Below are positions 44,363 through 55,012 of a DNA stretch of 64,000 nucleotides, piece by piece. Source of the stretch: Coturnix japonica (lineage: Eukaryota > Chordata > Aves > Galliformes > Phasianidae); contig NC_029529.1 in assembly GCF_001577835.2 (NCBI RefSeq), positions 5,086,157-5,150,156 of the forward strand, given 5' to 3'. Every line of letters begins with the position of its first letter. Within the stretch, counting starts at the first letter, position 1. The translations under genes and the position numbers were made by a program. A model generated the notes under the pieces. It was not told the origin of the DNA and searched no databases. It worked only from the letters and a program-made list of their open reading frames with translations.

Positions 44363-45073
44363 CTGTCCGCTGCCTCTGCTGCCACCTGCAAAAGGCACAG
44401 GGAGGGTGTTTATTGCAGCAACATGGCCATTTCCAGTGCCCTCCTGTTCTCCTCCAGCCTGGATATCACACAACCGAGGTGTGTGGCTTCCCTCTACCCC
44501 TCCCTCATCCTTACACTTGGGGAAGTGGGGAGCCCATAAGCACACATGCCAAACTCCAGCAGTACCATTTCATTGCACTCAGGCTTTAGACCTGATCTTG
44601 CTCTAAGCCCAAGGCAGCAGCAGCCCCTCAGCACCAAGCATTGCCAAACAGCACACAAACTCCTGAGCAGTCAGGGCAGCCCAGCTCCAGCCCTGGCTGC
44701 ACACAAAGTGTCTTTTTATCCATTAACCCCGCAAGGCCGCAGAGGGGCCGTGAGCTGGTTGTTAAGCAATCCGCTCCGTTCAGCAACGCGGCCCCCGCTG
44801 TGCTCAAAGGCCCGGCTGTCCCGGGGCTTCACTGGCAGCGGGGAAACGCTGTGGGATATGCGTGCTGAACCGAAGGAGCGTTGTGAGGGGTGCTGTGCGA
44901 ATGCACACTGCTGGCAAAGGGCTGCAGAGCACAAAGCTGCCACGGAGAGCCCCACTGCCACCCTCCTGGTGGGACGTGAGCGGGGGCACGGCCCTGGAGC
45001 TTCACCCGCTGTGTCCCACATGGCCCCATCGCATCCCATACCCAGGACCCGGTACCGCCCCGCTCCCACTCAC

Positions 45074-45300
45074 TCTCCCCCTGCCCGCCCCGCATCGCTC
45101 CGCACCGATTCGGATCCCGGTCCCGGCCCGCTCAGCCGCCCCGCGGCAGCCCGCGCTCCTACAATAGGCTGCCGCGTCACACCCCTCCGACTCTCAACCA
45201 ATCAGCGCCCGAACATTGAACTCCGCGACAACTCTTGGTCCAATCCGCGGCGCGCTCCGCCTCGTCCCGCTCCCCATGACCCGCGCTCAGGCGGGGCGGG
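45074..45300 (-). promoter_or_regulatory. SHMT1: SHMT1 promoter and probable non-coding first exon
   Basis: GC-rich DNA upstream of the SHMT1 coding start. On the minus strand a GTGAGT donor ends a likely untranslated exon at 45074, joining the acceptor before 44385. CCAAT boxes on the plus strand at 45198-45202 and 45240-45244 lie at a typical distance upstream of a TSS near 45165. The TSS is inferred. Confidence 0.5.
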
Positions 45301-45351
45301 CAGCGCTGCCGGCACCGGGATGACCTTGGCCGGCCAGGGGGGCTGCGCCGG

Positions 45352-45431
45352 GCACCCTAACACCAACCCCAACCCTAACCCTAACCCTAACCCTAACCCC
45401 AACCCTAACCCCAACCCTAACCCTAACCCCA
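45352..45431. repeat. Interstitial telomeric repeat (CCCTAA)n
   Basis: About 80 bp of CCCTAA units with CCCCAA variants, starting ACCCTAA at 45354 and running to 45431. The TTAGGG strand is the SHMT1 sense strand. The tract begins about 190 bp upstream of the inferred SHMT1 TSS. Confidence 0.95.
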
Positions 45432-46004
45432 GCCCCCCTCCCCAGCCGACATCCCCTGAGCCTTCCTGCCGGCCATGGCAGTTCTCCATCCCTGCTGGCG
45501 GGGCGATGCGCTGAGCACAGCGGGTGAGCTGTGCGTGGTACGGTGTGGGAGCCCTGCTGCTCTGCGGGGTGTCCTGGTACCTGGAGGAATGTTTCAGCCT
45601 CGGAAGGATGAGGCTTGCAGGCAGCAGCACTGTGTGCTTCACACACAAACACGAACTTGGGTTTGGTTGGCCTGACCCAAGAGACCACGGTCAGAGCTTC
45701 AGGGGTTAAATCAGAGTGCTGCAAATTGAGGAACAGAGTTAGGGAATCATCAGTCCCAGTAAATTCCTTGTGATCCCAAGTGATGGAAAAGCAGAGCGTG
45801 CTCCGTGAGTCACAGCGGTGAGGAGCAGCTCTCAGAGCAGTGGGGCTCTGCAGTGTGTGGGGCTGGAGCGGAGCAGTGCTGCGGTGAGTGCGGCCGGGTC
45901 CTGGTGCTGAGGGGTTGGTGTGTGGGTACAGGGGTGGCTGCTGCACCACAACTCCCCACCTCGGATGCTGCTCTGCCTGGGGTGTATGTGTCCTTAGTGC
46001 TTTT

Positions 46005-46262
46005 CTCCCAGGTAACAGTGGTAGGACAGAAGGTAATGGCTTTAAGTTGCATTAGGAGAGGTTCAGGGTGGATGCTAGGAACAATTCCTGATCCAAAAGC
46101 TGCCCAGGGAGTGATGGGGTCACTGTCCCTGGAGGTGTTCCAGGGCTGTGGAGATGTGGCACTGAGGGATGTGGTCAGTGGGCACGGTGGGGTTGGGCTG
46201 GGGTTGGCCTTGATCTTGAGAGATCTTTTCCAACCTTAATAATTCTATGATACTGTGATAGC
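46005..46262 (+). mobile_element. CR1 LINE 3'-end copy
   Basis: Typical avian CR1 tail: CCCAGGTAACAGTGGTAGGA at the left, AATGGCTTTAAG, AGGAGAGGTTCAGG, CCTGGAGGTGTTCCAGG, GGGTTGGCCTTGATCTTGAG, and the 3' terminus AATTCTATGATACTGTGAT. It is 5'-truncated, about 260 bp, moderately diverged, and lies between SHMT1 and the receptor gene. Confidence 0.9.
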
Positions 46263-46784
46263 TGTTGAAGGAGCCATCTTTTAACTTGATAATTCAGTTT
46301 TTAGCTCTGTTGATTTGCCTTCCATCACTAAATAGTTTGGCCACAGCTGTGCAGTTTGGCTCTTTGGAGTCCTGCTCTCAGCCCAGGGCTGGCTGCTGTC
46401 ACAGGCTGCTCACAGATGAGTTGTTCTGACACTGCCAATGCCATCGGCAGAGCCTGGGCTGCTGTCTCGGGTCACAGGGTGACAGGGAGACAGGGCAGAT
46501 GCCAACCCTCTGCCCACAGCCCCGTGGGCCCGCTGGTGTGGAAAGAGCTGCAAGCAAAACCATCTTTGATATCATTTATTTTCTGCTTCTCAGTGTCAGC
46601 GGGCTGCCTGTCAGTGCGGGTGACAATCTCTGTGGGCATCCAGGGACTTCCCAAGAGATGAGTAATTTGTTTCAGTCTTGGCAGGTCCCTGTTAAAGCCT
46701 GCAGCACTGGGACTGAGTTGTCCCCGTGGTGGCTGATCCTCTGCTCACGTGTCCCCTTCCTGCTGCCATCATCCTTTCACGACA

Positions 46785-46835
46785 AGATCAGATCAACTCA
46801 AAGATCAGATCAACTCAAAGATCAGATCAACTCAA
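46785..46835. repeat. 17-bp tandem repeat, three copies
   Basis: AGATCAGATCAACTCAA is repeated exactly three times (46785-46801, 46802-46818, 46819-46835), about 280 bp upstream of the receptor start codon. Each unit carries two GATC sites. Confidence 0.95.
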
Positions 46836-47111
46836 AACTTTCAGACTGTCCCCCTCCCTCTGTGTTGGCTCACTCGGATCTTGCTCAAATAGCTTGAATT
46901 CCTCGTGCCTCACAAGTATTTATCTGCCATTCTGAAACTTTAGATGTTCTATAGAGAAGTGTGTTCATTATTGAGTCACTCTTAGTACTTATTTCATCAT
47001 TGCATATCCATTTTGTGTACAGTCACAATCAAAGGTTCTCCCCAGAGCTCTGGGAGCTGCAGATAATCGCAGTGTGTGCTGTTATGGTTTCAGGAGCCCA
47101 GCTTGCTGGCA

Positions 47112-48197
47112 ATGGAGAGCGTCTCTTCTTCCCCATCACCCTTCCCTGACAGCTCCCCCTCCATGCCCTCTGGGAATGCCACAGCCTACGACCACTACTC
47201 TGGCCTCCAGAAGAGCCTGCACATCCTCTCCATGGTGGTGTACAGCATTGCCTGTGTGCTGGGGGTGACGGGGAACGGCCTCGTCATCTGGATTGCAGGC
47301 TTCAAGATGAAGAAGACAGTGAACTCAGTGTGGTTCCTCAACCTGGCCATCGCTGACTTCATCTTCACCTTTTTCCTGCCCCTCAGCATCGCTTACACCG
47401 CTCTGGATTTCCACTGGCCCTTTGGGAAGCTGCTGTGCAAGTTGAACAGCACCATCGCCTTCCTCAACATGTTCGCCAGCGTCTTCCTCCTGATGGTCAT
47501 CAGCGTGGATCGCTGCGTGGCCGTGGCCTTCCCCGTGTGGTCCCACAACCGCAGGAGCCCAGAGCTGGCAGCCAGGGTCGCTCTGGGGACGTGGGGCATG
47601 GCCGTCCTGCTCAGCTCCCCGTACCTCATTTTTCGTGACACCGCGGTCAGTTCCCGTAACATCACCAGCTGCTATAACAACTTTGCGCTGTCTGATGACT
47701 ACACGGCCGAGGAGACACGGAGGCTGTGGAGGATGCGGCACAAAGCGATGATCATAACACGGTTCTTATGTGGGTTCCTCATCCCCTTCACAGTGATTCT
47801 CATCTGCTACAGCGTTGTTGCCGTCAAGCTGAAAAGAAGGCAGCTGGCCAGCTCTGTGAAGCCGTACAGAATTATCATTGCCGTCACAGTCTCATTCTTC
47901 CTCTGTTATTTCCCCTACCATGTCTTCTCCTTGCTAGAAATATCTCAAAACTCTTCCAGTCATGAGATGAAAATGGCCCTTTACATAGGAATCCCCTTGG
48001 TTTCCAGCCTCGCTTTCTTCAACAGCTGCATAAACCCCATCCTGTACGTCTTTGTGGGGCCAGATTTCAAGGAGAAGTTTTGCCAGTCCATCCTGTCGGC
48101 CTTCAAAGGGGCCTTCAGTGAGGAGTCAATGCTGGGCAGCCTGAGCAGCAGGAGGAAGTCCAGGTCTGCCTCGGAAGCAGAAGTCCCAAGGCTCTGA
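47112..48197 (+). CDS. CMKLR1-like chemoattractant GPCR (361 aa)
   Basis: Class A receptor of the chemerin/formyl-peptide/C5a group; intronless coding region. A TTTCAG acceptor ends at 47093, so an upstream non-coding exon is likely, and the first in-frame ATG (MESVSSSPSPF) at 47112 was chosen; the frame before it starts only at a GTG. Seven hydrophobic segments are visible, TM1 at about residues 36-62. N-glycosylation sites include NAT (22-24) and NIT in ECL2. The ECL1/TM3 Cys109 pairs with the Cys in NITSCYNN. TM3 ends DRC (133-135) in place of DRY, a trait of this group. The FKMKKTVNxVWFLNLAxADF block and SSPxLxFRDTA closely resemble CMKLR1. TM6 has CYFPYH in place of CWxPYH; TM7 has NPILY. 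A Ser/Arg-rich tail follows. Ligand unknown; it could be a CMKLR1 paralog. Confidence 0.9.
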   Translation: MESVSSSPSPFPDSSPSMPSGNATAYDHYSGLQKSLHILSMVVYSIACVLGVTGNGLVIWIAGFKMKKTVNSVWFLNLAIADFIFTFFLPLSIAYTALDFHWPFGKLLCKLNSTIAFLNMFASVFLLMVISVDRCVAVAFPVWSHNRRSPELAARVALGTWGMAVLLSSPYLIFRDTAVSSRNITSCYNNFALSDDYTAEETRRLWRMRHKAMIITRFLCGFLIPFTVILICYSVVAVKLKRRQLASSVKPYRIIIAVTVSFFLCYFPYHVFSLLEISQNSSSHEMKMALYIGIPLVSSLAFFNSCINPILYVFVGPDFKEKFCQSILSAFKGAFSEESMLGSLSSRRKSRSASEAEVPRL

Positions 48198-49085
48198 GTA
48201 CCCACTCAGTACTGGGTGGGTTCAGTATGGGCACCACTGCAGGGCAGTTTTCTCCTCCTCTCCTTTCTTTCTTTCCTGATTTGTCACAACATCCCATTTT
48301 TAGTAGACGACCCTTTGTAAAGGTCACTAAGTCTGTGACTTTACTGACAGGGCTCCCTTTATTTTCCCTTCTCTCCGGCATCCTTCAGCCATGAGAAGCA
48401 GCCTCTGAGTTCAGTGGGGTCACCTTGTAGGTACCCGACTCTGCATCGCTACTGGGTTCATCCCCAGGCCATTCCTGAATGGCAAGTTAGCTGCTGCGAG
48501 GATGTGTTGTTCTCTGCATTTGCCAGGCTTTCCTGGCAGCCAGGCTTTGCTGGGATGCAAAAATTGTGGGGTTCCACCAGGGGGCAAAATTGGATGCAGG
48601 TGTGCTGGCAGTGTGCACAGTCTGTGCTTTAGCTGAGCAAGAGGATGGAGGGAAGAGCTGCTCCATAAATTCCTTATAATTAAATCAGCAAAGAAAATAC
48701 ATCTTTTCCTGCGCATCATGCCAGTCTGCTGCTAAATTTTAAGTAGGAAATGATTAAATTACAATAAAAGCAGCATGAACATGCAGTGGGATCTGTCTGG
48801 AGGCACTTTTGCAAATGCAGCTTTTAAAGCAATAGGATTCAATGAGGTGGCTGTGCGTGTTTCTGTAGGGTCTGGGCTTGCTTTGTTCTTTCCCTCCTGA
48901 GACAAGTTACTGGTTGTGTCCTGCTTACTCAGGTTTGGTGTTCAGCATAACTGCTCCTGAGCAGTGCTACTCCACGTTGGTATTTGACCTGCTTCTGGCC
49001 CTCGTATAGATGAAATGTCTCATTTTGTACTGTTGGTGAATGAATATTAAGCTCTATTAAACTTATTTAAAGCATATCCAGCCTG
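48198..49085 (+). other. 3'UTR of the CMKLR1-like gene with candidate poly(A) signals
   Basis: After the stop, plus-strand signals occur at 48763-48768 (AATAAA) and near 49056 (ATTAAA). No other coding frame is convincing here. Confidence 0.45.
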
Positions 49086-52000
49086 CTGTGCTGCCTGTGT
49101 GATCCATTCCAACTGTGCATGCTCATGTTTGCTAACAAAATAGATAAGAAGATTCAATACCCACGATTTGGAAATTGCTCCCAGTCACTCCCCCCTGACT
49201 GACGTTGGCAGCACTCAGCTGTGTGAGGAGGTTTGTCGGGCACATCTGAAACCCAGCAATGCCAAGAAGGAAGAGCAGGTTTAGGATTGGGTTTGCCTAG
49301 ATCTCACCTTTGCAAAGTGCTTAAAATGTTGGTGGAGTAGAAGGGAAGGTTCCCATCCTGGTATCACACCTCTTTCCCCTGACTGTAACATGGCACAAAC
49401 TGCCACTGTCCCATTTATGCTGCTAGGAAGCGGCCTCTGAGCTGCTCACGGAACCTCATTGCTCCAATGGTTGGAAAATCTCTGTGTGAATCCCAGCCTG
49501 AATGTATGAATGTGCACGTCTCTCATTTCTGTGTGGATGACAGATCTGTCACTTGAACACGTTAGGGATTAATTACAGGTCTGTTGGGTCACACAACATT
49601 AAATGAAGGCTGTGATCCTACAGGCATGCATGTACTTAACCTTAAATTCATGCGTAATCCCACTGAGATCAGGGAATGCAGCAAGACCATCCATATGTCA
49701 AGCATGAATGAACAGAAAGATTTACCCTTTACCACAAATTGCTGCCTGTCATCCAGATAAAACTGCAATGTTTGCTATGCAGTGCAATGCTGGGGCTGTT
49801 TACTCACTCCTGGTGGTAAATAGCAGCATTGATTGCAGTGTCAAGGTTGTGCAGAGCAGTGTTTGCTCTTTCTGGTTTTCTTCATCTGTTTGCAGAGCCC
49901 ACATAATTCCTTGTGACAAGCAGCATCTCTGAGATTGCTGAACCAAAGCCTTGGCCTCCCCTTGTGCCTCTCTCATCACCCCAGAGCCCTTGAACGTGGA
50001 GCATCACAGTTTGGGATAAGAAAGGATGTAATTTTCTGGGCCATTTGATGGTACAGGGCACTGATGTCAGTGCAGCAGAGAGCCAGGATGGTATAAGGAA
50101 CTGATGCTGAAATACCAGCAGAGCAACCTACAGAGCAGCACCCTGACATCCCCGCCAAGCACAGAGTGCCATTAGCACAGCAGCTGCAGCAAATCCCATT
50201 TAACCCCACAACTGAATTGTCTTTTCTCTCTGAGTGGCACATTATGATGGATAAGCAAAATAGGGTGCCTTCACACAGCTCTCTCCTTGCATGATGGGGA
50301 AGGGACTTAGAGAGTTTCCAACAGCTGTTTGTGAGAACACCTGTCAAAATACTGTTAGGGAACAAAGTGGGAAAGGGAATGTTTTATCGACAGTAACCTA
50401 CAGCTCGTGGCCATTGCTGTGATGCAGGATGGTCACAGAAATAGTTTTGTCAGCCTGGGTCTCATCCCAAACCCTTGTGCAAAGCTGACACCACGTGGGG
50501 TTAGGCTGCCCAGGGACTGGTTCCAAGATGAACCTCTCACTGTATCGAATTCCCTTGTGTTCAGACTACCCCATTATTACAGCGATAACTGTGGTAGTCC
50601 CTCAGCCCTAACTGGAAGGCAGGCTATTCATTCTCTTTGATATTCATATTTGCCATGTGCGTAAATAAAAAAGCTTGAATGAAGAAAAAACCCAAAGACA
50701 AACAACAATCCTAAGGGGTCAAACAGCATTTTTGGCAGCTGCGCCCCCCTCTGACGCAGCTTTGCTCTCAAGGCTCTTTCAGATGTGATCAGTTGGGTGG
50801 TGCTGGGCATCAGGAACAGCCTGAACCGCTGCTGTTTGCAGTGGTTGGGAAAGGTGCAGGTCGGCTGTCCTGCTGGCATCGGCCTGATTGGCCCTGCAGA
50901 GGGGCGGCTCTGTGGGCAGGCTGACAGCTCCATTCCTACAAATAGGGTTGGGACTTACTGAGCTGTTTTGGGGTGTGTGTGTTGGGTTTAACCGTGTGTG
51001 GAGGGAGCTGAGAACAAGTTTTGGTAGCCGGGGAGCTTAGTATGAAGTAGCAAAGCAGTGTGAGAATTGTGATGAGGTGCTTTGGGGTGGGTGAGGTGAA
51101 TGTGGTATCACCAGCATGTCTTGATGTCTTGGTGTGACAGAGCTCAGAAAGGCTTGAGGTAATTTGGAGCTGGAGGCTTTGTCATGGCACAAAACCCAAA
51201 GCCTGTGCCTTCTGAGTGCCCCCTGTGCTGTTCAGAGCTGTCCTCAAAGGAAGGGAGCAAGGGAAGGAGACACTTTGCTGCCTGGTGCAGGGGGAGGAAT
51301 TATGTAATGAGGTTAGTTTGGGTGAGTGAAAACAGAGTGGGCAGAATCCCAACATGACTGTGACCAGTCCTGGTTCAACCCCAGGCTAAATGGTACCAGG
51401 TCAGTGGGCCATTTCTGGTTGGATGAGGGTGTACCGGGATTGTATGGTGTTCTTTTCTACAAGAAAAAGTAAGTGTGGTATTTTCATTATGTGGTACTGC
51501 TGGGTTTTGTGACACAGCAGCTTCTGTAAGGAAGGCAGGATCTTAGACAAGGATTTAACAAAGATGTCAAGGAGTTAAAGCCTGGGGTGGCTTAGAGCAT
51601 GTAGTCCTTGATAGCAGCTGCTTATTGCTATGCCTGCCAGCTCTACATAGCAAGCATTTAAAGTTAGGATTTCAAGTAGGGCTGTAGTTGCTTTGCTTTG
51701 GAGGATGGCAGGTGACTCTGGAGGTGGGAGAAGCTGCAGAGCAATCAGGGACAAACCAACCAAGGAGTGTCTCAAGAAGAGGTTGTGTTCTCTCCTTGGA
51801 ACTGGGAGGAGAGAGTGGAAATAAAGAATTGAGCTCAGAACAGTTAAGAGGAATGAGGGAGGGAAGAGCAGCAGCTGAGACAGCTTTACAAGTACCAGCA
51901 GCGGATGGTGGGTGCAGATGGATGGAGAGTGATTCAGCAGGGGAGGAAGTTCTCATTAGATGTTCCTAAATGAGACAATAAAAGCCTGTGAGAAGCCTAC

Positions 52001-54700
52001 TAGTTCTCTTGCATTTCTTCTGGTGAAATCTCCCGGGTGAGTAGAACTTTTAAAGTGTCCCACTCTTGAACCTGGGGAATGGGCTCGTTAGATAAGGTCA
52101 AGCTAAAGGCAGTGTATGGAGGTCCATCATTTCTTGGTACTGCAGCGGGGTAAAAGGATCCCAACCTGCACACAATCTGCTGCTCTGGGCTCAGCCCTGT
52201 TCTGCACCAAGCTGGAGGAGATCAGGTTGCTCTTTGGTCCTCCCTGCACCTCTCCTAGCTTCTGCATGGCTGCTCTGGGCAGAGCTGGAAGTCAGCAATC
52301 TCTTTACTTCCTCCCCATATCTGTGTGTGAAGCACGGGATTTCCTCTCTACTGAGCTCTGTTTTTGTTAGCAAGCCTGCTGTACAGTGACCCACACCTAA
52401 TTCAAACCCTTCCTGTATCTTCACTAAGAGCCTGCCCAGGGCACGGTGCATGCTCACCTCTGTGTAGAAGAGCTGTAGCTCTGTGCAGTAATGCAGTAAA
52501 TGGCAAGTCAAACTAGGACCCGGTGGGTAAGACAGCGGAATGGAGTGTTTGGCACCATGTAGCTGTTCAACTTCCCTGAAATGACACAAGTCCATTGTTC
52601 AGTGGCTTTTGTTTAAGGGAGAATTGAAGGGCAAACCACATCTGTAAACAGAGCTACTGACTGTTACACAAACTTTACAGGGCAGTGCTGCATGCAATCA
52701 CAGCAAAGCGAATATGTGAACAAAGCAGAAGATGCTACTGCTGGTTCTTATTCCAGGGCAGCGTTTGCTCAGTTCCTTCCCTTTCATCCAGCTTGAGACA
52801 TTTTCCTGTGCAGTGACCTGTTAAAGGCTGCCTATTCCAACAAGTCTGTTGTTTCTTTGTTGGAAGGCTGATAGGAGATAACTCCATGCCTGTGCTGAAG
52901 GCTGATGTGGCAGATCTGTTAATCATTTCAAAATGACCTGGAACTCACAGTACTGTTAGAAATGGGAAAACAAACTAATCTGTGGTGGTTTAAAATATTT
53001 ATATCATATATATATTTATATCATATATATATTTTCCCCAAAGCTTCGTGACTTAGGAGGAACGTTAGTATAATAGAATGAGTCGGTGCCTGTTTCCTGC
53101 AGACAGCCAAGCCACGGTTAGGCATTAATATTTGATTAAACAAAGAGGGAGTGCTGTCTATTTAGCCCTGCACATAGATAAGATGCCTGCTCTGCTCTGG
53201 GGCCTTTCTTAAGGCACTTTAGTTCCCAGAAATGGGGAGTGCTATTTTCCAGATCACTTCCACACACAGGGGAGATTCAGAAATCTACTTATAGCTACTT
53301 TGAGCTCTGTCTCACTATCTGGGCAGTATCCAAGCTGCTGTCTTCTAGAAACCAGACACGGTAACTCCTGAGGCAGGGATTGGAGGTGGCAGCCTTGAAG
53401 CTGCAGGGCATCCCAGCAGGCTCAGGAAGGTTGTGTCAGGCAGAAGATTTCTTCAAGGTGCTTTGTAAGGCTACTGGGAGAGACAAAACACGTTCACTGG
53501 GCTGTGTGAGGATGAAAGCAAAATATTCCTTTGGTGTGTCAAGCTCAATAACTCTTACCATCAAGTAAGGTGATTTTTAACGTCCACCTTGATTAAAAAA
53601 ATAACAATACAAAACAACAACCTGGCAGAACAGTGATGGATGGTGCTCAGGAGATGGGGTGACATGAGCATTTGTTGCCTCTCAGGTGATGGATGCAGGC
53701 TGTTGTCCGGCCAAGCGCTGGATGAGCAGTGCCCTTCACCTTGGCTGGGTTGAATGTGGGCTTTTCTTAGCCTTATTCTTTTTCTTCCTGACAGAATTGC
53801 ATCTGGATTAAGAAAACAGATTTCCCTGAGCTGCTGCAGTCACACATAACAATTATTCAGGATTCCTTAGGCGGCTGTTAATTGGGTGATTGTAAATGAA
53901 ACAAAATCCAGGTGCTCATTTTGGGAAAGCAATCTGCTAAACCCTCAGTACTTGGATAACGTACTGTAATATCAACAAATCCCTCTCCTTTGGGAACAGG
54001 GGCTTCCGTTATTATTCCTCTGACCAGGAAAACAGAGGTGGGGAAAGAAACTGCTTTTCTCTGAGAAAATGCAGGCAGTTGCCCAAGAAAAAGGATCAGA
54101 AGACCCAATTTTTTTTTTGTTCCTGGTCCTGTGGTTTGTTTGTGTAAATGGCAGGAATTTGGGGCAGCACAAATGGAGCACTCAGCGAATTCTGTGTGCC
54201 CCGAGGGTATTGAGAAATGCCTCTGAGGAAGGCGGCTGATTGCACTGCGGGTCAGTGCTTCAGCATGTGTTGTTTCTGGCTACTCTGCCATAACAGCCTG
54301 CAGTGAAACTCTGTGATGAAAGGAACTTACAAAGGCCAAGGAACCCAAATCAACAGCAGGAGCAGCGGCCTGTAAATAGAGGAACACAGACTGGAAATGT
54401 TGGGGGGTGGTGAGGAGGCCTGGGGCCCATTTTACCACACTTTCCAACCAGAGATCCTGCAGATACACATGGAATCACTGCAGTGTTGTGTCTCTGAGGA
54501 CACAGACAGGTCTCACACGTTTCAGACAGATGTCTGCTCTGTGAGGAGTGCTCAGCATCTGGCAACTGATTCAGGTTCAACTGCTCTCCTTCCCTGCCCC
54601 AACAGCTGGCAGAGGAGACAACTGTTGAGGCGCGTATTGTGAGCTATGGGCAAGCGTGTGAATGTTTATAGCAAAAAAAAAAAAAAAAAAAAGCAGCTCA
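49086..54700. other. Gene-poor stretch between the receptor gene and PRPSAP2
   Basis: About 5.6 kb with no coding exon that I can recognise on either strand and no conserved RNA gene. It contains simple repeats (52997-53030, and a run of 20 A at 54673-54692) and a possible LTR-like or transcript-end segment around 50960-52030. Confidence 0.5.
52997..53030. repeat. AT-rich 17-bp direct duplication
   Basis: ATTTATATCATATATAT is present twice in tandem (52997-53013 and 53014-53030). Simple low-complexity DNA. Confidence 0.85.
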
Positions 54701-54779
54701 CAGCGGCAGTTTCACTACGAGAGGTTTGAAGTATGAAATCCAAAGTTGTCTTTGTGCCTCAGCATCCCCCCAACCTCAG

Positions 54780-55012
54780 GGGGGCAAAATGGCGCCGGCG
54801 GCGACGCCGCTCAGAGCGGCGCGTGGCCTCGGCGGGAAGGGCTGTGGGGGGGGGGTCAAGGCGTGGCCTCCCTCCCGCTCCCCCCCTCGCGGCGCCGCCA
54901 TCTTGCGAGTGGCTAACTGCTGGAGGGGCTGAGCTCTGCGCTGCTGCTGCTTCTCCACCATCCCTCCGGGCCGGGCCGCCTTTTCCCGGGGCCGGAGGGT
55001 CGGAGCCGGCAG
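54780..55012 (+). promoter_or_regulatory. PRPSAP2: PRPSAP2 CpG-island promoter and non-coding exon 1
   Basis: A sharp switch from AT-rich to GC/CpG-rich DNA begins near 54780. GCCGCCATCTTG at 54894-54905 is the reverse form of the YY1 motif. Exon 1 probably starts shortly after and ends at 55012, where GTAAGG follows CCGGCAG. The first coding exon is about 1.65 kb further on. No TATA box is seen. Confidence 0.65.

Noticed and set aside
44546-45514. Long plus-strand open frame with an Asn-Pro dipeptide repeat, and the matching minus-strand Gly-Leu and Val-Arg repeat frames
   Set aside because: These are translations of the CCCTAA repeat and of SHMT1 promoter DNA. They have no splice or conservation support.
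47076-47111. Upstream start for the receptor gene
   Set aside because: The frame there begins with GTG and is cut by a TTTCAG acceptor. The first in-frame ATG is at 47112.
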